Of a stretch of 64,000 bases of DNA, positions 25,701-34,862 are shown piece after piece. The position numbers were made by a program, and so were the translations under genes. Source of the DNA: Megamonas sp. UBA1799 (lineage in GTDB: Bacteria > Bacillota > Negativicutes > Selenomonadales > Selenomonadaceae). Under the pieces are notes generated by a model. The model did not search any database and had not been told where the DNA came from. It saw only the letters and a program-made list of their open reading frames with translations. Each line of letters begins with the position of its first letter. Position 1 is the stretch's first letter. The stretch spans positions 93,312 to 157,311 of the forward strand of contig DCFR01000008.1 in the NCBI GenBank assembly GCA_002319815.1. The letters run 5' to 3'.

Positions 25701-26390
25701 ATGATCAAAGTAAAACTTTTGCAATATACGCCGGACCCGGAGCGGGTCGTGGCTATGGCGGCGCGGCTTTGTTATTCTCCGATTGGGGCGGAGGAACTCA
25801 GCGAAAAACTCAGTGAAACGCAGGTCCGACAGATGGTGGAAAAGATGGTGGAGCTGGGCCATGCCTCAACGATTGAACATGTATCTTTTACTTTTGGGAT
25901 TGAGGGCGTATCGAGAGTGCTTACCCATCAGCTGGTTCGCCATCGGATTGCATCCTATGACCAACAATCGCAGCGGTATGTGGCCGAGCATGACTTTGCG
26001 TACATTGTGCCGCCGACGATTGCTGCCCAACCGGAAGCGCAGGCCCGATTCACTGCTCTGATGGAGCAGATCCGGGCGGCGTATGATGCGCTGACGGCAG
26101 CGGGGATTCCCAAAGAAGATGCCCGGTATGTGCTGGCCAATGCTGCGGAAACAAAAATTCTGGTCACGATGAATGCGAGGTCGCTGCTGCATTTTTTCAA
26201 TTTGCGCTGCTGCAATCGGGCGCAATGGGAAATCCGCGAATTGGCCTATCAGATGCTGGCGCAGGTGAAAAAAGTTGCGCCGACGTTGTTTAAAAATGCC
26301 GGGGCTTCCTGCGTGAATACCGGGCGTTGCCCGGAAGGTGCTATGACTTGTGGTAAATTTAATGAAATGATAAAGATGCGGGTGGAGTAA
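25701..26390 (+). CDS. thyX: Flavin-dependent thymidylate synthase
   Basis: A 229-residue FAD enzyme that methylates dUMP with methylene-THF. The ThyX motif RHRxxSxxxxSxR is present as [13 protein letters not shown] (about residues 75-87), with [12 protein letters not shown] before it and a late [19 protein letters not shown] precedes ATG 25701. No thyA is in the window. It ends directly before the rlmB start. Confidence 0.96.
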   Translation: MIKVKLLQYTPDPERVVAMAARLCYSPIGAEELSEKLSETQVRQMVEKMVELGHASTIEHVSFTFGIEGVSRVLTHQLVRHRIASYDQQSQRYVAEHDFAYIVPPTIAAQPEAQARFTALMEQIRAAYDALTAAGIPKEDARYVLANAAETKILVTMNARSLLHFFNLRCCNRAQWEIRELAYQMLAQVKKVAPTLFKNAGASCVNTGRCPEGAMTCGKFNEMIKMRVE

Positions 26391-27398
26391 ATGGCAGAAA
26401 AGAAAAAAGCTGGCTGGGCGAAGGCCAGACCGTCGGATCGTCCGGTGAAGAATAAGCGCTTTCGTCGTCCGGCGGAAACAAAGTCGGAGATGAAACAGGA
26501 AATACCGGGAGAAGAATACGCAGCGTCGGGGCGGAATCATCCGGTGAGAGCTGCCGGCCGCCCGGAGGGGCCGGATACAAGAGACCGGAAGCGCGAGCGG
26601 ACAACAGCCGTGCCGGAGCAAGCGGCAGCTGGTCGAGAAGCTGTCGTTTCCGAGTTGCCGGAGGATGTGCTGATTGGCCGTAACGCCGTGATGGAAGCTT
26701 TGAAAAGCGGCCGTGGCATCAATAAACTGCTGGTCGCCAGCGGCGATCGGGAAGGCTCCGTGCGCGAGATCGTTGCCCTGGCCCGGGAACGCGGCTTGCT
26801 GGTGGAAATGGTAGAACGCAGCGTCATTGAAGCCATTGCCGGCGCAAGGCGGCATCAGGGCGTGTTAGCTTATGTTTCACCGGTGCCTTATGCCGAGCTG
26901 GAGGACATCCTGACCACGGCTGGGGAAAAAGAGAAAGAGCCTTTCCTTTTGCTGCTGGATGAGCTGGAAGATCCGCATAACCTCGGAGCGCTGCTGCGGA
27001 CGGCGGATGCCGCCGGCGTTGACGGCGTTCTTATTCCGAGGCGGCGCAGCTGCCCGCTTTCGGCAACCGTTGCCAAGACGTCGGCTGGAGCGGTCGAGTA
27101 TGTGCCGGTGGCTCGTATCGGCAATATCGTTCAAACGCTGAAGACGTTGAAAAAACAAGGATTCTGGGTTGTCGGGGCGGATATGGAAGGCACGCAGACA
27201 TATACGAAAGCTAGTCTTACCGGTCCGCTGGTATTGGTCATTGGCGGCGAGGGCCATGGGCTTTCGCGTCTGACACGGGACAATTGTGATTTTCTGGTCC
27301 GGCTGCCGATGCAGGGCCATATTAATTCGCTCAACGCTTCGGTTGCAGGATCGATTCTCATGTATGAAGTCTTGCGCCAGCGCCAGCTGAAACAGTAA
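26391..27398 (+). CDS. rlmB: 23S rRNA 2'-O-ribose methyltransferase (RlmB/TrmH type)
   Basis: A 335-residue SpoU-family methyltransferase. About 90 N-terminal residues are basic and low in complexity (KKKAGWAKARPSDRPVKNKR), probably for rRNA binding. Then the substrate-binding domain (DVLIGRNAVMEALKSG), and the knotted catalytic domain: DPHNLGALLRTADAAGV (motif 1), GGEGHGLSRL (motif 2) and LNASVAGSILMYE (motif 3). ATG 26391 is adjacent to the thyX stop with the GGTGGAG of that gene's end as ribosome site. Confidence 0.94.
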   Translation: MAEKKKAGWAKARPSDRPVKNKRFRRPAETKSEMKQEIPGEEYAASGRNHPVRAAGRPEGPDTRDRKRERTTAVPEQAAAGREAVVSELPEDVLIGRNAVMEALKSGRGINKLLVASGDREGSVREIVALARERGLLVEMVERSVIEAIAGARRHQGVLAYVSPVPYAELEDILTTAGEKEKEPFLLLLDELEDPHNLGALLRTADAAGVDGVLIPRRRSCPLSATVAKTSAGAVEYVPVARIGNIVQTLKTLKKQGFWVVGADMEGTQTYTKASLTGPLVLVIGGEGHGLSRLTRDNCDFLVRLPMQGHINSLNASVAGSILMYEVLRQRQLKQ

Positions 27399-27412
27399 GG
27401 GAGCAGCAGCTT

Positions 27413-27943
27413 ATGAAGCGGAAACGGGAGCATTTCATTATCGACGGATACAATGTAATTCATTCCTGGCCGGAGCTCATTGCGCTTATGGGAGAGCTGG
27501 GGGAAGCCAGAGACCGTCTTATTCATCTGCTGTCAGAATATGGGGCTTATGAAGACTATGATATGACGATCGTTTTTGATGCGCTGTTCACAGCCGATGA
27601 TGAGCATACGGAGAAGCGCAGTCAGCGGCTGACGATTGTGTATACCGGCGCGGGAGAGACCGCCGACAGTTATATTGAACGGTTGGCTTATCAATCCGTG
27701 CGCAGCGGACGGGAAGTGCATGTCGTGACATCCGACAGCGCCGAGCAGTCGGTTATTCTCGGCGCGGGCGCATACCGTCTGCCGTCGCTGGAACTGCGTC
27801 GCCGGGTGCATAAGGTGAAGGAACGGCTGCAAAAAGACTATTTGCGCAAGCCCGTTTTTCCGCTTTTGCGCAACGATGTTGCAGCACGGCTGGATCAGGC
27901 GACGGCAGACAGACTGGACAAAATGAGAAAAAAACATGATTAG
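27413..27943 (+). CDS. yacP: YacP-like NYN domain ribonuclease
   Basis: A 176-residue PIN-like NYN domain protein of the YacP/Rae1 family; the B. subtilis homologue is a ribosome-associated mRNA endonuclease. Acidic active-site residues fit IIDGYNVIHSW (N-terminus), IVFDALFT, and VVTSDSAEQ. Short gap (14 bases) from rlmB with GGGAGC upstream. Same order as in B. subtilis. Confidence 0.92.
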   Translation: MKRKREHFIIDGYNVIHSWPELIALMGELGEARDRLIHLLSEYGAYEDYDMTIVFDALFTADDEHTEKRSQRLTIVYTGAGETADSYIERLAYQSVRSGREVHVVTSDSAEQSVILGAGAYRLPSLELRRRVHKVKERLQKDYLRKPVFPLLRNDVAARLDQATADRLDKMRKKHD

Positions 27944-28051
27944 AGGCGTTAAAACTGGCTTTAAGCTTGACGACTCAAAGGTTCGTGGGGTATAATTTTC
28001 CTTGTATACAGGGAGTAGGGACCTCAATATATGACTTGGGGGAACGATTTG

Positions 28052-28795
28052 ATGGACGCAGAAGCAAATACAGCAAATATGGAAAATGCAGATCTCCTGT
28101 GCAGTGAATTTGACAATCTCACAGATGAAGAAATCGTTCTTGCGATCAAGGATGCTTGTGACAGTACGGCGCTCGACTATTTGATTAATAAGTACCGTAA
28201 TTTCGTGCGGGCAAAAGCGCGGTCCTATTTTTTGATTGGCGCGGACAGGGAAGATATTATTCAGGAAGGCATGATCGGTCTTTATAAGGCGATTCGTGAC
28301 TTTCGCAATGATAAACTGTCTTCATTCCGGGCCTTTGCCGAATTGTGTGTGACACGTCAGATTATCACCGCGATCAAGACCGCTACGCGGCAGAAGCACA
28401 TACCGCTGAATTCGTATGTGTCGCTGAACAAGCCGATTTATGATGAGGATTCGGATCGTACCTTGCTGGATGTGCTTTCCGGCGTGAAGGTTTCGGATCC
28501 GGAAGAGCTGGTTATCAGCCGCGAGGAATTTGTTGATATCGAGGCAAAAATGGAAGAGATTTTGAGCGATCTGGAATGGCGGGTGCTGATGTCATATCTG
28601 GACGGGAAATCTTACCAGGAGATTGCCGTGGATCTGCATCGGCATGTAAAATCAATTGACAATGCTTTGCAGCGGGTGAAACGGAAGCTGGAGAAATATA
28701 TGGATAATCGTGACGACGACATTGATCTCAGCACGATTTACCGCGGACTTACCTCGATTAACCGGCGGATGCATGATCGTAATGATCTCGGATAA
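28052..28795 (+). CDS. sigH: RNA polymerase sigma-H factor
   Basis: A 247-residue sigma-70 group factor very similar to B. subtilis SigH: YLINKYRNFVRAKARSYFLIGADREDIIQEGMIGLYKAIRDF (region 2) and a region 4 helix-turn-helix with SYQEIAVDLHRHVKSIDNALQRVKRKLE. In spore formers SigH starts sporulation and competence; in non-spore formers of this group its role is less clear. ATG 28052 has GGGGGAA seven bases upstream; ATG 28031, 7 codons earlier, is nearly as good. It is 87 or more bases after yacP, where a weak separate promoter may lie. Terminator follows. Confidence 0.94.
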   Translation: MDAEANTANMENADLLCSEFDNLTDEEIVLAIKDACDSTALDYLINKYRNFVRAKARSYFLIGADREDIIQEGMIGLYKAIRDFRNDKLSSFRAFAELCVTRQIITAIKTATRQKHIPLNSYVSLNKPIYDEDSDRTLLDVLSGVKVSDPEELVISREEFVDIEAKMEEILSDLEWRVLMSYLDGKSYQEIAVDLHRHVKSIDNALQRVKRKLEKYMDNRDDDIDLSTIYRGLTSINRRMHDRNDLG

Positions 28796-28806
28796 CGGAG
28801 TGGATA

Positions 28807-28836
28807 AAAGATGCTGTGCAGGCAGCATCTTTTTTT
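28807..28836 (+). terminator. Terminator after sigH
   Basis: AAAGATGCTG (28807-28816) pairs with CAGCATCTTT (28823-28832), with T run to 28836. Confidence 0.9.
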
Positions 28837-28949
28837 ATCTCCTTTTATGAATTAAAAAACCAGGTCTCTTCTTTTATTGACAATATACTATGGCAGGAAG
28901 TTTATAAAATAAAAACGCATATTTACACAAAATGAATTAAAAAAATGTA

Positions 28950-28978
28950 TTGCAATCAAAAGTGTAAAGATGTATACT
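28950..28978 (+). promoter_or_regulatory. Promoter of BASS transporter gene
   Basis: TTGCAA (28950-28955), 17-base spacer, TATACT (28973-28978). Transcription would begin near 28985, four bases before the inverted-repeat leader. Confidence 0.75.
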
Positions 28979-28988
28979 GTACGTCATA

Positions 28989-29049
28989 GGTATTGTCAAC
29001 GGCGAAAGTACTTTTCTTTGCTGTGACAATATCAATTACAGCAAAGGAG
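28989..29049 (+). promoter_or_regulatory. Two-state leader with overlapping inverted repeats and hidden ribosome site
   Basis: Repeat 1: GGTATTGTCA (28989-28998) pairs with TGACAATATC (29024-29033), one G-U. Repeat 2: CTTTGCTGT (29016-29024) pairs perfectly with ACAGCAAAG (29038-29046). Repeat 2 covers the first bases of the Shine-Dalgarno AAAGGAG (29043-29049). The 3' arm of repeat 1 lies in the loop of repeat 2, so the two stems compete, or form a pseudoknot. A translation switch is the simplest reading; an operator is the alternative because TGACAATAT also occurs at 28878-28886. Confidence 0.5.
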
Positions 29050-29057
29050 AAGGTAAC

Positions 29058-30023
29058 GTGGATTTTTTAGAAAAAGTAAGTGCATTTATATCGAAGTATA
29101 TGGCAGGGTTCGTTCTTATTGTCGCCGCTGCTGCGTTGTTTGAACCAGCCTCGTTCAAATGGGCTGCGCCGCAGATTACCTATCTTCTGGGAATCGTTAT
29201 GTTGGGCATGGGCATGACGCTGCGTCTGGAAGATTTTCGTCTGGTGTTTCAGCATCCGAAGGATGTGTTTATCGGAGCTGTTTGTCAGTTTACGATTATG
29301 CCGGGTCTTGCCTGGCTGCTGGCGATGGCATTTCAATTACCGCCGGAACTGGCGGTTGGCGTCATTCTTGTCGGTACTTGTCCGGGAGGGACATCATCGA
29401 ATGTCATGACGTATCTGGCGAAAGGCGATGTGGCGTTGTCGGTATCAATTACGATGACGACGACCATTTTAGCGCCGGTTATTACGCCGCTGCTCACCTG
29501 GTGGCTGGCCGGGACGTGGCTGCAGGTTTCTCTTTTAGCCATGATGATTTCTATATTTAAAGTCGTCGTGGTGCCGATTGTGCTGGGAATTTTATTGAAG
29601 CATTTCTTTGATTCTCTGGTGCAGCAATGCATCAAAGTGCTGCCGCTGGTATCGGTCATCGCCATTGTACTGATTGTCGGCGGTGTTGTCGCGGTCAGTG
29701 CCAAGACAATCCGTGAAACGGGGCTGCTGATCATGCTGGTTGTCATGTGCCATAATGTCTTTGGCTATTTGCTGGGGTATCTGGCAGCCAAAGCGCTGCA
29801 TATGAACCTGGCCAAACAAAAGGCTGTGGCTATAGAAGTCGGCATGCAGAATTCCGGATTAGCGACCTCGCTGGCCATGGTGCATTTCGGCGCGGCGGCA
29901 GCGATTCCGGGCGCGGTGTTCAGCGTCTGGCATAATATTTCCGGGTCGCTGATGGCTAATTATTTAGCTGGTAAGATGGAAAAAGAAGCGGAAGCAAAAC
30001 AGGAACCACAGCCGCAGTCATAA
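29058..30023 (+). CDS. Bile acid:sodium symporter (BASS) family transporter
   Basis: A 321-residue membrane protein with about ten helices. BASS marks are MLGMGMTLRLEDFRLVFQHP, the GTCPGGTSSNVMTYLAKGDVALSVS block (sodium and substrate site), and EVGMQNSGLATSLAMVHF. Bacterial members carry pantothenate (PanS), keto acids or bile salts, so substrate is open. The start is GTG 29058 with AAAGGAGAAGG upstream, partly sequestered by the leader. The C-terminus is a charged tail. Single-gene unit with its own terminator-like hairpin. Confidence 0.88.
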   Translation: MDFLEKVSAFISKYMAGFVLIVAAAALFEPASFKWAAPQITYLLGIVMLGMGMTLRLEDFRLVFQHPKDVFIGAVCQFTIMPGLAWLLAMAFQLPPELAVGVILVGTCPGGTSSNVMTYLAKGDVALSVSITMTTTILAPVITPLLTWWLAGTWLQVSLLAMMISIFKVVVVPIVLGILLKHFFDSLVQQCIKVLPLVSVIAIVLIVGGVVAVSAKTIRETGLLIMLVVMCHNVFGYLLGYLAAKALHMNLAKQKAVAIEVGMQNSGLATSLAMVHFGAAAAIPGAVFSVWHNISGSLMANYLAGKMEKEAEAKQEPQPQS

Positions 30024-30038
30024 ACGTTTTTGGGTACG

Positions 30039-30080
30039 CAACGGTTACCATACAGTTCGTCTGTATGGTAACCGTTGTTT
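30039..30080 (+). terminator. Terminator hairpin after BASS gene
   Basis: A perfect 17-bp stem (30039-30055 with 30061-30077) and 5-base loop TTCGT, followed by only three T. The strength of the stem makes it a likely terminator. Confidence 0.65.
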
Positions 30081-30172
30081 CGTTCTGGAAAGCGTGTATA
30101 TTGTCTTCTGTATACAATCTTTTCGTAAAATTGCGAGCAATTACAAATTTGACAAAATTTTTATAAAAAACA

Positions 30173-30201
30173 TTGACATGTGTTAATTGAAAACATAAAC
30201 T
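30173..30201 (+). promoter_or_regulatory. Promoter of nuo operon
   Basis: TTGACA (30173-30178), 17-base spacer, TAAACT (30196-30201). The stretch 30081-30345 contains no gene; after the promoter there is an AT-rich leader of about 140 bases in which I see no named RNA element. Confidence 0.75.
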
Positions 30202-30345
30202 AGAGATAGTCTGTATTGATTTTGTGTTTTGGTGAAGCACGTTTTGGCTTGTTTTGTACCAATACATTTTTGCCGTTTATTTTTGCGAAAGTTTTATGGA
30301 GCATTTGGCAGCTTGCAGGTCATTATTTTCAGGAAGGGGATTTTT

Positions 30346-30699
30346 ATGGGAGATTTTGGCGGGTTAGGAATCTTTTTCGCCATCGCATTGATTTTTCCGG
30401 TAATGGCGCTGATTCCGGCGTTTTTGCTGCAGCCGCGCCAGCCGACGAAGGAAAAGGGGATACCTTACGAATGCGGTGTTGACACTGTGGGGAAAACCTA
30501 TGTGCAATACCGGATCGGATATTTTCTTTATGCGTTGATTTTTGTGGTGTTTGATATTGAGACGGTATTCCTTTATCCATGGGCGGTACGTTTTGGCCAG
30601 TTAGGCTTGTTTGCATTATTGGAAATGTTCGTATTTGTCGGGATTCTGGCAATGGGCTTATGGTATGCATGGAAGAAGGGGGCATTGTCGTGGAAGTAG
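30346..30699 (+). CDS. nuoA: NADH-quinone oxidoreductase subunit A
   Basis: A 117-residue membrane subunit with three helices. Typical: N-terminal helix, conserved loop [43 protein letters not shown] with the essential Glu-Cys and Asp-Ile-Glu. Part of the proton-pumping membrane arm near the quinone site. ATG 30346 has GGAAGGGG in front. First gene of an eleven-gene run. Confidence 0.96.
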   Translation: MGDFGGLGIFFAIALIFPVMALIPAFLLQPRQPTKEKGIPYECGVDTVGKTYVQYRIGYFLYALIFVVFDIETVFLYPWAVRFGQLGLFALLEMFVFVGILAMGLWYAWKKGALSWK

Positions 30700-31205
30700 T
30701 GGATCTGGTACCGCCGGAGCTAAAAAATAATGTGGTGGTAACAAGTGTGGATGCCCTGTTCAAGTGGGCGCGCAGCAATTCAATCTGGCCGTTGTCATCG
30801 GGGCTGGCTTGCTGTGCTATTGAGATGATGAGCACGGCGGCGGCGCGTTTTGATTTGGCGCGTTTCGGCTATGAGGTATTCCGTCCTTGTCCGCGGCAGT
30901 CGGATCTTTTGATTGTGGCGGGCACCCTGACTTGGAAGATGGCACCGCCGTTGATTCGTTTATATGAAGAAATGCCGGAGCCGAAGTATGTGATTGCGAT
31001 GGGAAGCTGTGCGATTGCCGGCGGTCCGTTCGCTGATTCGTATTCGGTGGTTCCCGGTATTGATGAAGTGCTGCCGGTTGATGTGTACATTCCTGGTTGT
31101 CCGCCCCGCCCGGAGGCGCTCATTGACGGGATGCTGAAACTGCGGGAGAAAATCCAGCATCCGGAACGGGTAGAAAAAACGAAGGAGCAGGTGGCAAACG
31201 GATGA
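30690..31205 (+). CDS. nuoB: NADH-quinone oxidoreductase subunit B (cluster N2)
   Basis: A 171-residue peripheral subunit carrying the last iron-sulphur cluster, N2. The four Cys ligands are visible: two adjacent in [10 protein letters not shown], one in MGSCAIAGG, one in [10 protein letters not shown]. Start GTG 30690 has AAGGGGG seven bases upstream and lies ten bases inside nuoA; ATG 30669 is an alternative without such spacing. Confidence 0.95.
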   Translation: MEVVDLVPPELKNNVVVTSVDALFKWARSNSIWPLSSGLACCAIEMMSTAAARFDLARFGYEVFRPCPRQSDLLIVAGTLTWKMAPPLIRLYEEMPEPKYVIAMGSCAIAGGPFADSYSVVPGIDEVLPVDVYIPGCPPRPEALIDGMLKLREKIQHPERVEKTKEQVANG

Positions 31206-31687
31206 CAGATTACATGAGCAAGACGCGGCTGGCGGAGCTTCAAAAAGAATTTCCGGCCGTGCATTATGATCCGGAAGCCGCGCAGCCGGCGGTTTATGTG
31301 CCGGCCGACAGTCTCTTGGCGCTGCTGAAGTTTTTGCGTGAAGATGAAAGCTGCCGTTTTACCCGGCTGGCGGATCTGACAGCCGTGGACTATAAGGATT
31401 GTTTTGAGATGGTATATCATCTCTTTGCGTTGGAAGATATGACCTGGATTGTGGTCAAAGTGAAGCTGGAGCATGGACAGCCGGTTGTTCCTTCCATTAC
31501 GCCGGTATTTCCCGGAGCCGAGTTTGAAGAACGGGAAGTCTATGATCTTATGGGAATTGACTTCACCGGTCATCCCGATTTACGACGCATTCTGCTGGCT
31601 GATGATTTTATCGGGCATCCGCTGCGCAAGGACTATGTGCAGGAATTGCCGCCGGTTGTGCCGCGGATTCGGAAAGGGGGCCGCTGA
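31202..31687 (+). CDS. nuoC: NADH-quinone oxidoreductase subunit C
   Basis: A 161-residue 30-kDa-type subunit of the Q module. The family signature is at the C-terminal half: [33 protein letters not shown] overlaps the nuoB stop (ATGA). It is a separate gene, not fused to nuoD. Confidence 0.95.
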   Translation: MTDYMSKTRLAELQKEFPAVHYDPEAAQPAVYVPADSLLALLKFLREDESCRFTRLADLTAVDYKDCFEMVYHLFALEDMTWIVVKVKLEHGQPVVPSITPVFPGAEFEEREVYDLMGIDFTGHPDLRRILLADDFIGHPLRKDYVQELPPVVPRIRKGGR

Positions 31688-31688
31688 A

Positions 31689-32786
31689 ATGCCAAAGACG
31701 GAAACATTTATTCTCAATATGGGGCCGCAGCACCCGAGTACGCATGGCGTATTGCAGGTTCAGCTGGAGTTGGACGGTGAAAATATTGTCCATGCAAAGC
31801 CAATTATGGGGTATTTGCACCGCGGCATTGAAAAATTGCTGGAGTCGCGTACATATGTGCAGGGGGTTCCTTACACGGATCGTCTTGACTATGTGTCATC
31901 AATGAACAACAATTTTGGTTTCTGCCGGGTGGTGGAAGAATTGGCGGGCATTGAAGTGCCCCGCAGGGCCGAATACATCCGGGTGATTATGGCTGAATTT
32001 AACCGTATTGCCAGTCATCTGATTTTTATCGGAACGCTGGCGATTGATCTGGGAGCGAGCACCGGGATGCTGTATACCTTCCGTGATCGTGAAGATATTC
32101 TGGATCTTTTTAATCTGGTCTGCGGCGCTCGCATGACGTTCCATTATATCCGTATTGGCGGTGTGGCGGCGGATGTGCAGCCGGAGTTTGTTGCACAGGC
32201 CTATGCTTTTCTGGATAAGGTACCGCATTTTATGGAAGAGTATAACCAGATTTTAAGCGGCAATGAGATTTTTACCCGTCGGCTCAAGGGCGTATCGCAG
32301 CTTTCTGTTGAGGAGTCGCTGGCTTATAATATGACCGGTCCGAATATTCGTGCTGCTGGTCTTCCGTATGATCTTCGCAAAGTCGATGGCTACAGTGTTT
32401 ATCCGGAGTTTTCCTTTGCGGTTCCGGTGGGCAAAAAAGGTGATAACTGGGATCGGTATCAGGTTCGTTTCCGGGAAATCTTTGAAAGTGCTAAAATCAT
32501 CCGCCAGGCGCTGGACGGGCTGCCGGAAGGCGAATTTATGGCTAAGATACCAAAAGTTCTGCGGCCGCCTAAAGGTGAGGTATACAGCCGAACGGAAAGC
32601 ACGCGCGGCGAACTGGGCTTTTATATCGTGAGCGATGGTTCTACTAAACCGTACCGGGTTCATATCCGGCGTCCGTCGTTTGTGAATATGCAGGGATTGG
32701 ATGCGATGTGCCGCGGCATGCTGATCGGTGATTCGGTGGCCGCGTTTTCTTCAATAGACCCGCTGATGGGTGAGGTTGACTGCTGA
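31689..32786 (+). CDS. nuoD: NADH-quinone oxidoreductase subunit D
   Basis: A 365-residue 49-kDa-type subunit that forms the quinone pocket with NuoB. Seen: NMGPQHPSTHGVLQ (with the quinone-site His), MGYLHRGIEKLLE, YTDRLDYVSSMNNN, and C-terminal IGDSVAAFSSIDPLMGEVD, degenerate relative to hydrogenase Cys motifs as expected. ATG 31689 immediately follows the nuoC stop, with GGGGGCCGC upstream; the frame is open earlier but inside nuoC. Confidence 0.96.
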   Translation: MPKTETFILNMGPQHPSTHGVLQVQLELDGENIVHAKPIMGYLHRGIEKLLESRTYVQGVPYTDRLDYVSSMNNNFGFCRVVEELAGIEVPRRAEYIRVIMAEFNRIASHLIFIGTLAIDLGASTGMLYTFRDREDILDLFNLVCGARMTFHYIRIGGVAADVQPEFVAQAYAFLDKVPHFMEEYNQILSGNEIFTRRLKGVSQLSVEESLAYNMTGPNIRAAGLPYDLRKVDGYSVYPEFSFAVPVGKKGDNWDRYQVRFREIFESAKIIRQALDGLPEGEFMAKIPKVLRPPKGEVYSRTESTRGELGFYIVSDGSTKPYRVHIRRPSFVNMQGLDAMCRGMLIGDSVAAFSSIDPLMGEVDC

Positions 32787-32810
32787 TGGAAAGGATGTGC
32801 AGGTGGAAAA

Positions 32811-33854
32811 ATGCATAATGGAATTTTGCTTACAGCTGCTGGCTGGATTCGGGACATCCTGACCTTCCTCTTTGGCAATGAGCTGCTGGTTAATATTTTG
32901 ATGACGTTGGTGGGTATTGGCGCGATTATTAGCGTCATTCTGACGTCGGCGATTGTTTTTACGTATGCGGAACGCAAGGTATGCGCCTTTATGCAGGTAC
33001 GTATCGGGCCCAATCGCGTGGGTGGCCGTTTTGGACTTTTGCAGCCGGTTGCGGATATGCTGAAGCTTATGAGCAAGGAAGATATTATTCCCAATGGCTG
33101 CGACCGGGTGGTTTGGTCTTTGTCGCCGATGCTGCTTTTTGTACCGTCGGCGCTTATTTATTCTTTTTTTCCGTTTGATGACGGAGCGATTTTAGCCGAT
33201 GTGAATGTTGGGTTGTTCTTGCTGCTTGCTATTTCTTCGCAGGCGGTACTGCCGTTTTTGATGGGCGGATATGCTTCCAACAGCAAATATGCGATGATCG
33301 GCGGCATGCGGACCGTAGCGCAGATGCTGAGCTATGAGGCTCCAATGGCCTTTTCGCTGATCGGGGTGGTCATGCTTACCGGTTCAATGAAAATGAGCGC
33401 GATTGTGGAGGCGCAGGCTACGCATACCTGGTTTGTATTGCTGCAGCCGATTGCTTTTGTTATCTATCTAATCACGGCGACGGCAGAGACGAACCGCACT
33501 CCTTTTGATCTGGTAGAGGATGAGTCGGAGATTGTTGCCGGTCCGTTTACGGAGTACAGCGGTATGCGCTGGGCACTTTTCTTTCTGGCTGAATATGCGA
33601 ATCTTTTGTCTATCTCAATTTTGACGACTACTTTGTTTTTGGGCGGCTGGCATGGGCCGGTATTACCGGGCGCGGTATGGTTCTGGCTCAAGGTGTTGGT
33701 GATGATTTTTGTGTTTATGTGGTTTCGCTGGACTTTTCCGCGAACGCGTATCGATCAGATGCTGTCGTTCAGCTGGAAAGTGTTGCTGCCGCTGGCGCTG
33801 GTGAACATGTTGCTCACAGGAGTCGGTATTTATCTTTATCAGAGTTTATGTTAG
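32811..33854 (+). CDS. nuoH: NADH-quinone oxidoreductase subunit H
   Basis: A 347-residue membrane subunit with eight or nine helices joining the Q module to the membrane arm. Seen: YAERKVCAFMQVRIGPNRVGG, LLQPVADMLKLMSKEDI, and ETNRTPFDLVEDESEIVAG, the conserved acidic loop. AGGTGG precedes ATG 32811. Spaced 24 bases from nuoD. Confidence 0.97.
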   Translation: MHNGILLTAAGWIRDILTFLFGNELLVNILMTLVGIGAIISVILTSAIVFTYAERKVCAFMQVRIGPNRVGGRFGLLQPVADMLKLMSKEDIIPNGCDRVVWSLSPMLLFVPSALIYSFFPFDDGAILADVNVGLFLLLAISSQAVLPFLMGGYASNSKYAMIGGMRTVAQMLSYEAPMAFSLIGVVMLTGSMKMSAIVEAQATHTWFVLLQPIAFVIYLITATAETNRTPFDLVEDESEIVAGPFTEYSGMRWALFFLAEYANLLSISILTTTLFLGGWHGPVLPGAVWFWLKVLVMIFVFMWFRWTFPRTRIDQMLSFSWKVLLPLALVNMLLTGVGIYLYQSLC

Positions 33855-33871
33855 GGGGCGCGGTGTAGAAT

Positions 33872-34291
33872 ATGTTTGGCAAAGGACTCATTACGGGTAT
33901 GCGTGTGACCTGGAAACATTTCTGGGGCAAGAAAGTGACGTTTTGCTATCCGGAAGAAAAATTGCCGATGACGGAGCGCTTCCGCGGCGGTCATCTGGCA
34001 CTGAATGCAACAAAATGTATCGGCTGCAAGCTGTGTTCTCTGAATTGCCCGAACCGGGCGCTGGAGCTCACGGTTACCGTGGATGAAAATAAAAAACGTC
34101 ATATGCAGCAGTATCTTCATATTATGGGACGATGCCTGTACTGCAATCTTTGTGTAGAAAGCTGCCCCACGCAGGCGCTGAGCTGGGATAAGGAATATGC
34201 AATCTCATCCTGGTACAAGGAAGACATGGTGCATGACAGTATGTCCGACCAGACTTCTGCCGCTGTATCGGAGGTGAAGCCACATGAATGA
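33872..34291 (+). CDS. nuoI: NADH-quinone oxidoreductase subunit I (two 4Fe-4S)
   Basis: A 139-residue ferredoxin-like subunit with two CxxCxxCxxxCP motifs: CIGCKLCSLNCP and CLYCNLCVESCP, clusters N6a and N6b. It hands electrons to NuoB. With NuoEFG missing, this subunit may be the docking point for an outside donor such as ferredoxin, as proposed for similar complexes. ATG 33872 has AGGGGG upstream. Confidence 0.95.
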   Translation: MFGKGLITGMRVTWKHFWGKKVTFCYPEEKLPMTERFRGGHLALNATKCIGCKLCSLNCPNRALELTVTVDENKKRHMQQYLHIMGRCLYCNLCVESCPTQALSWDKEYAISSWYKEDMVHDSMSDQTSAAVSEVKPHE

Positions 34292-34862
34292 TCTTATTCT
34301 TTCCCTGCATCGGCTGATTGATATGGGGATGACGATGGCGGAAGAGTTGGGTACGCCGGAAATTATCCTGGCAGCGGTGTTTTATGTTTTTGCCGGGATA
34401 TCTGTGCTGGGAGCTCTTGGGGTAGTGCTGGGGCGCAATATTGTGCACAGCGCCTTGTGCCTGACGGCTTCTTTTATCGGTATTGGCTGCTTATATATCT
34501 TTTTGTCGGCAGATTTTCTGGGCGCAGTACAATTTTTGGTTTATGGCGGTGCGGTGGCCATTCTTATCGTCATGGCGATTATGCTGACGCGGCGTGAAGA
34601 TATGGCGCATTCTAATCCGTCTCGCAGTATTCCGCATCAATTGGCAGCGTTGGTTGTAGCGGGCATGTTTTTGCTGGCTATGGCAGCAGTAGCTTTGATG
34701 TCGCCGTTTCAGACGGCACCGGCGGATATTGGCGATACGGTTACCGGCATTGCTGATCTTATGCTCACAAAATATGTGCTGCCGTTTGAAATTGTGGCGG
34801 TCCTTTTGCTCATCGCCATGATCGGCGCTATTATTCTGGCGAAAGGGGTGGATGAATCATGA
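34284..34862 (+). CDS. nuoJ: NADH-quinone oxidoreductase subunit J
   Basis: A 192-residue membrane subunit with five helices. The conserved block is VLGRNIVHSALCLTASFIGIGCLYIFLSADFLGAVQFLVYGGAVAILIVMAIML, which holds the pi-bulge helix. Start overlaps nuoI by eight bases. Confidence 0.95.
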   Translation: MNDLILSLHRLIDMGMTMAEELGTPEIILAAVFYVFAGISVLGALGVVLGRNIVHSALCLTASFIGIGCLYIFLSADFLGAVQFLVYGGAVAILIVMAIMLTRREDMAHSNPSRSIPHQLAALVVAGMFLLAMAAVALMSPFQTAPADIGDTVTGIADLMLTKYVLPFEIVAVLLLIAMIGAIILAKGVDES

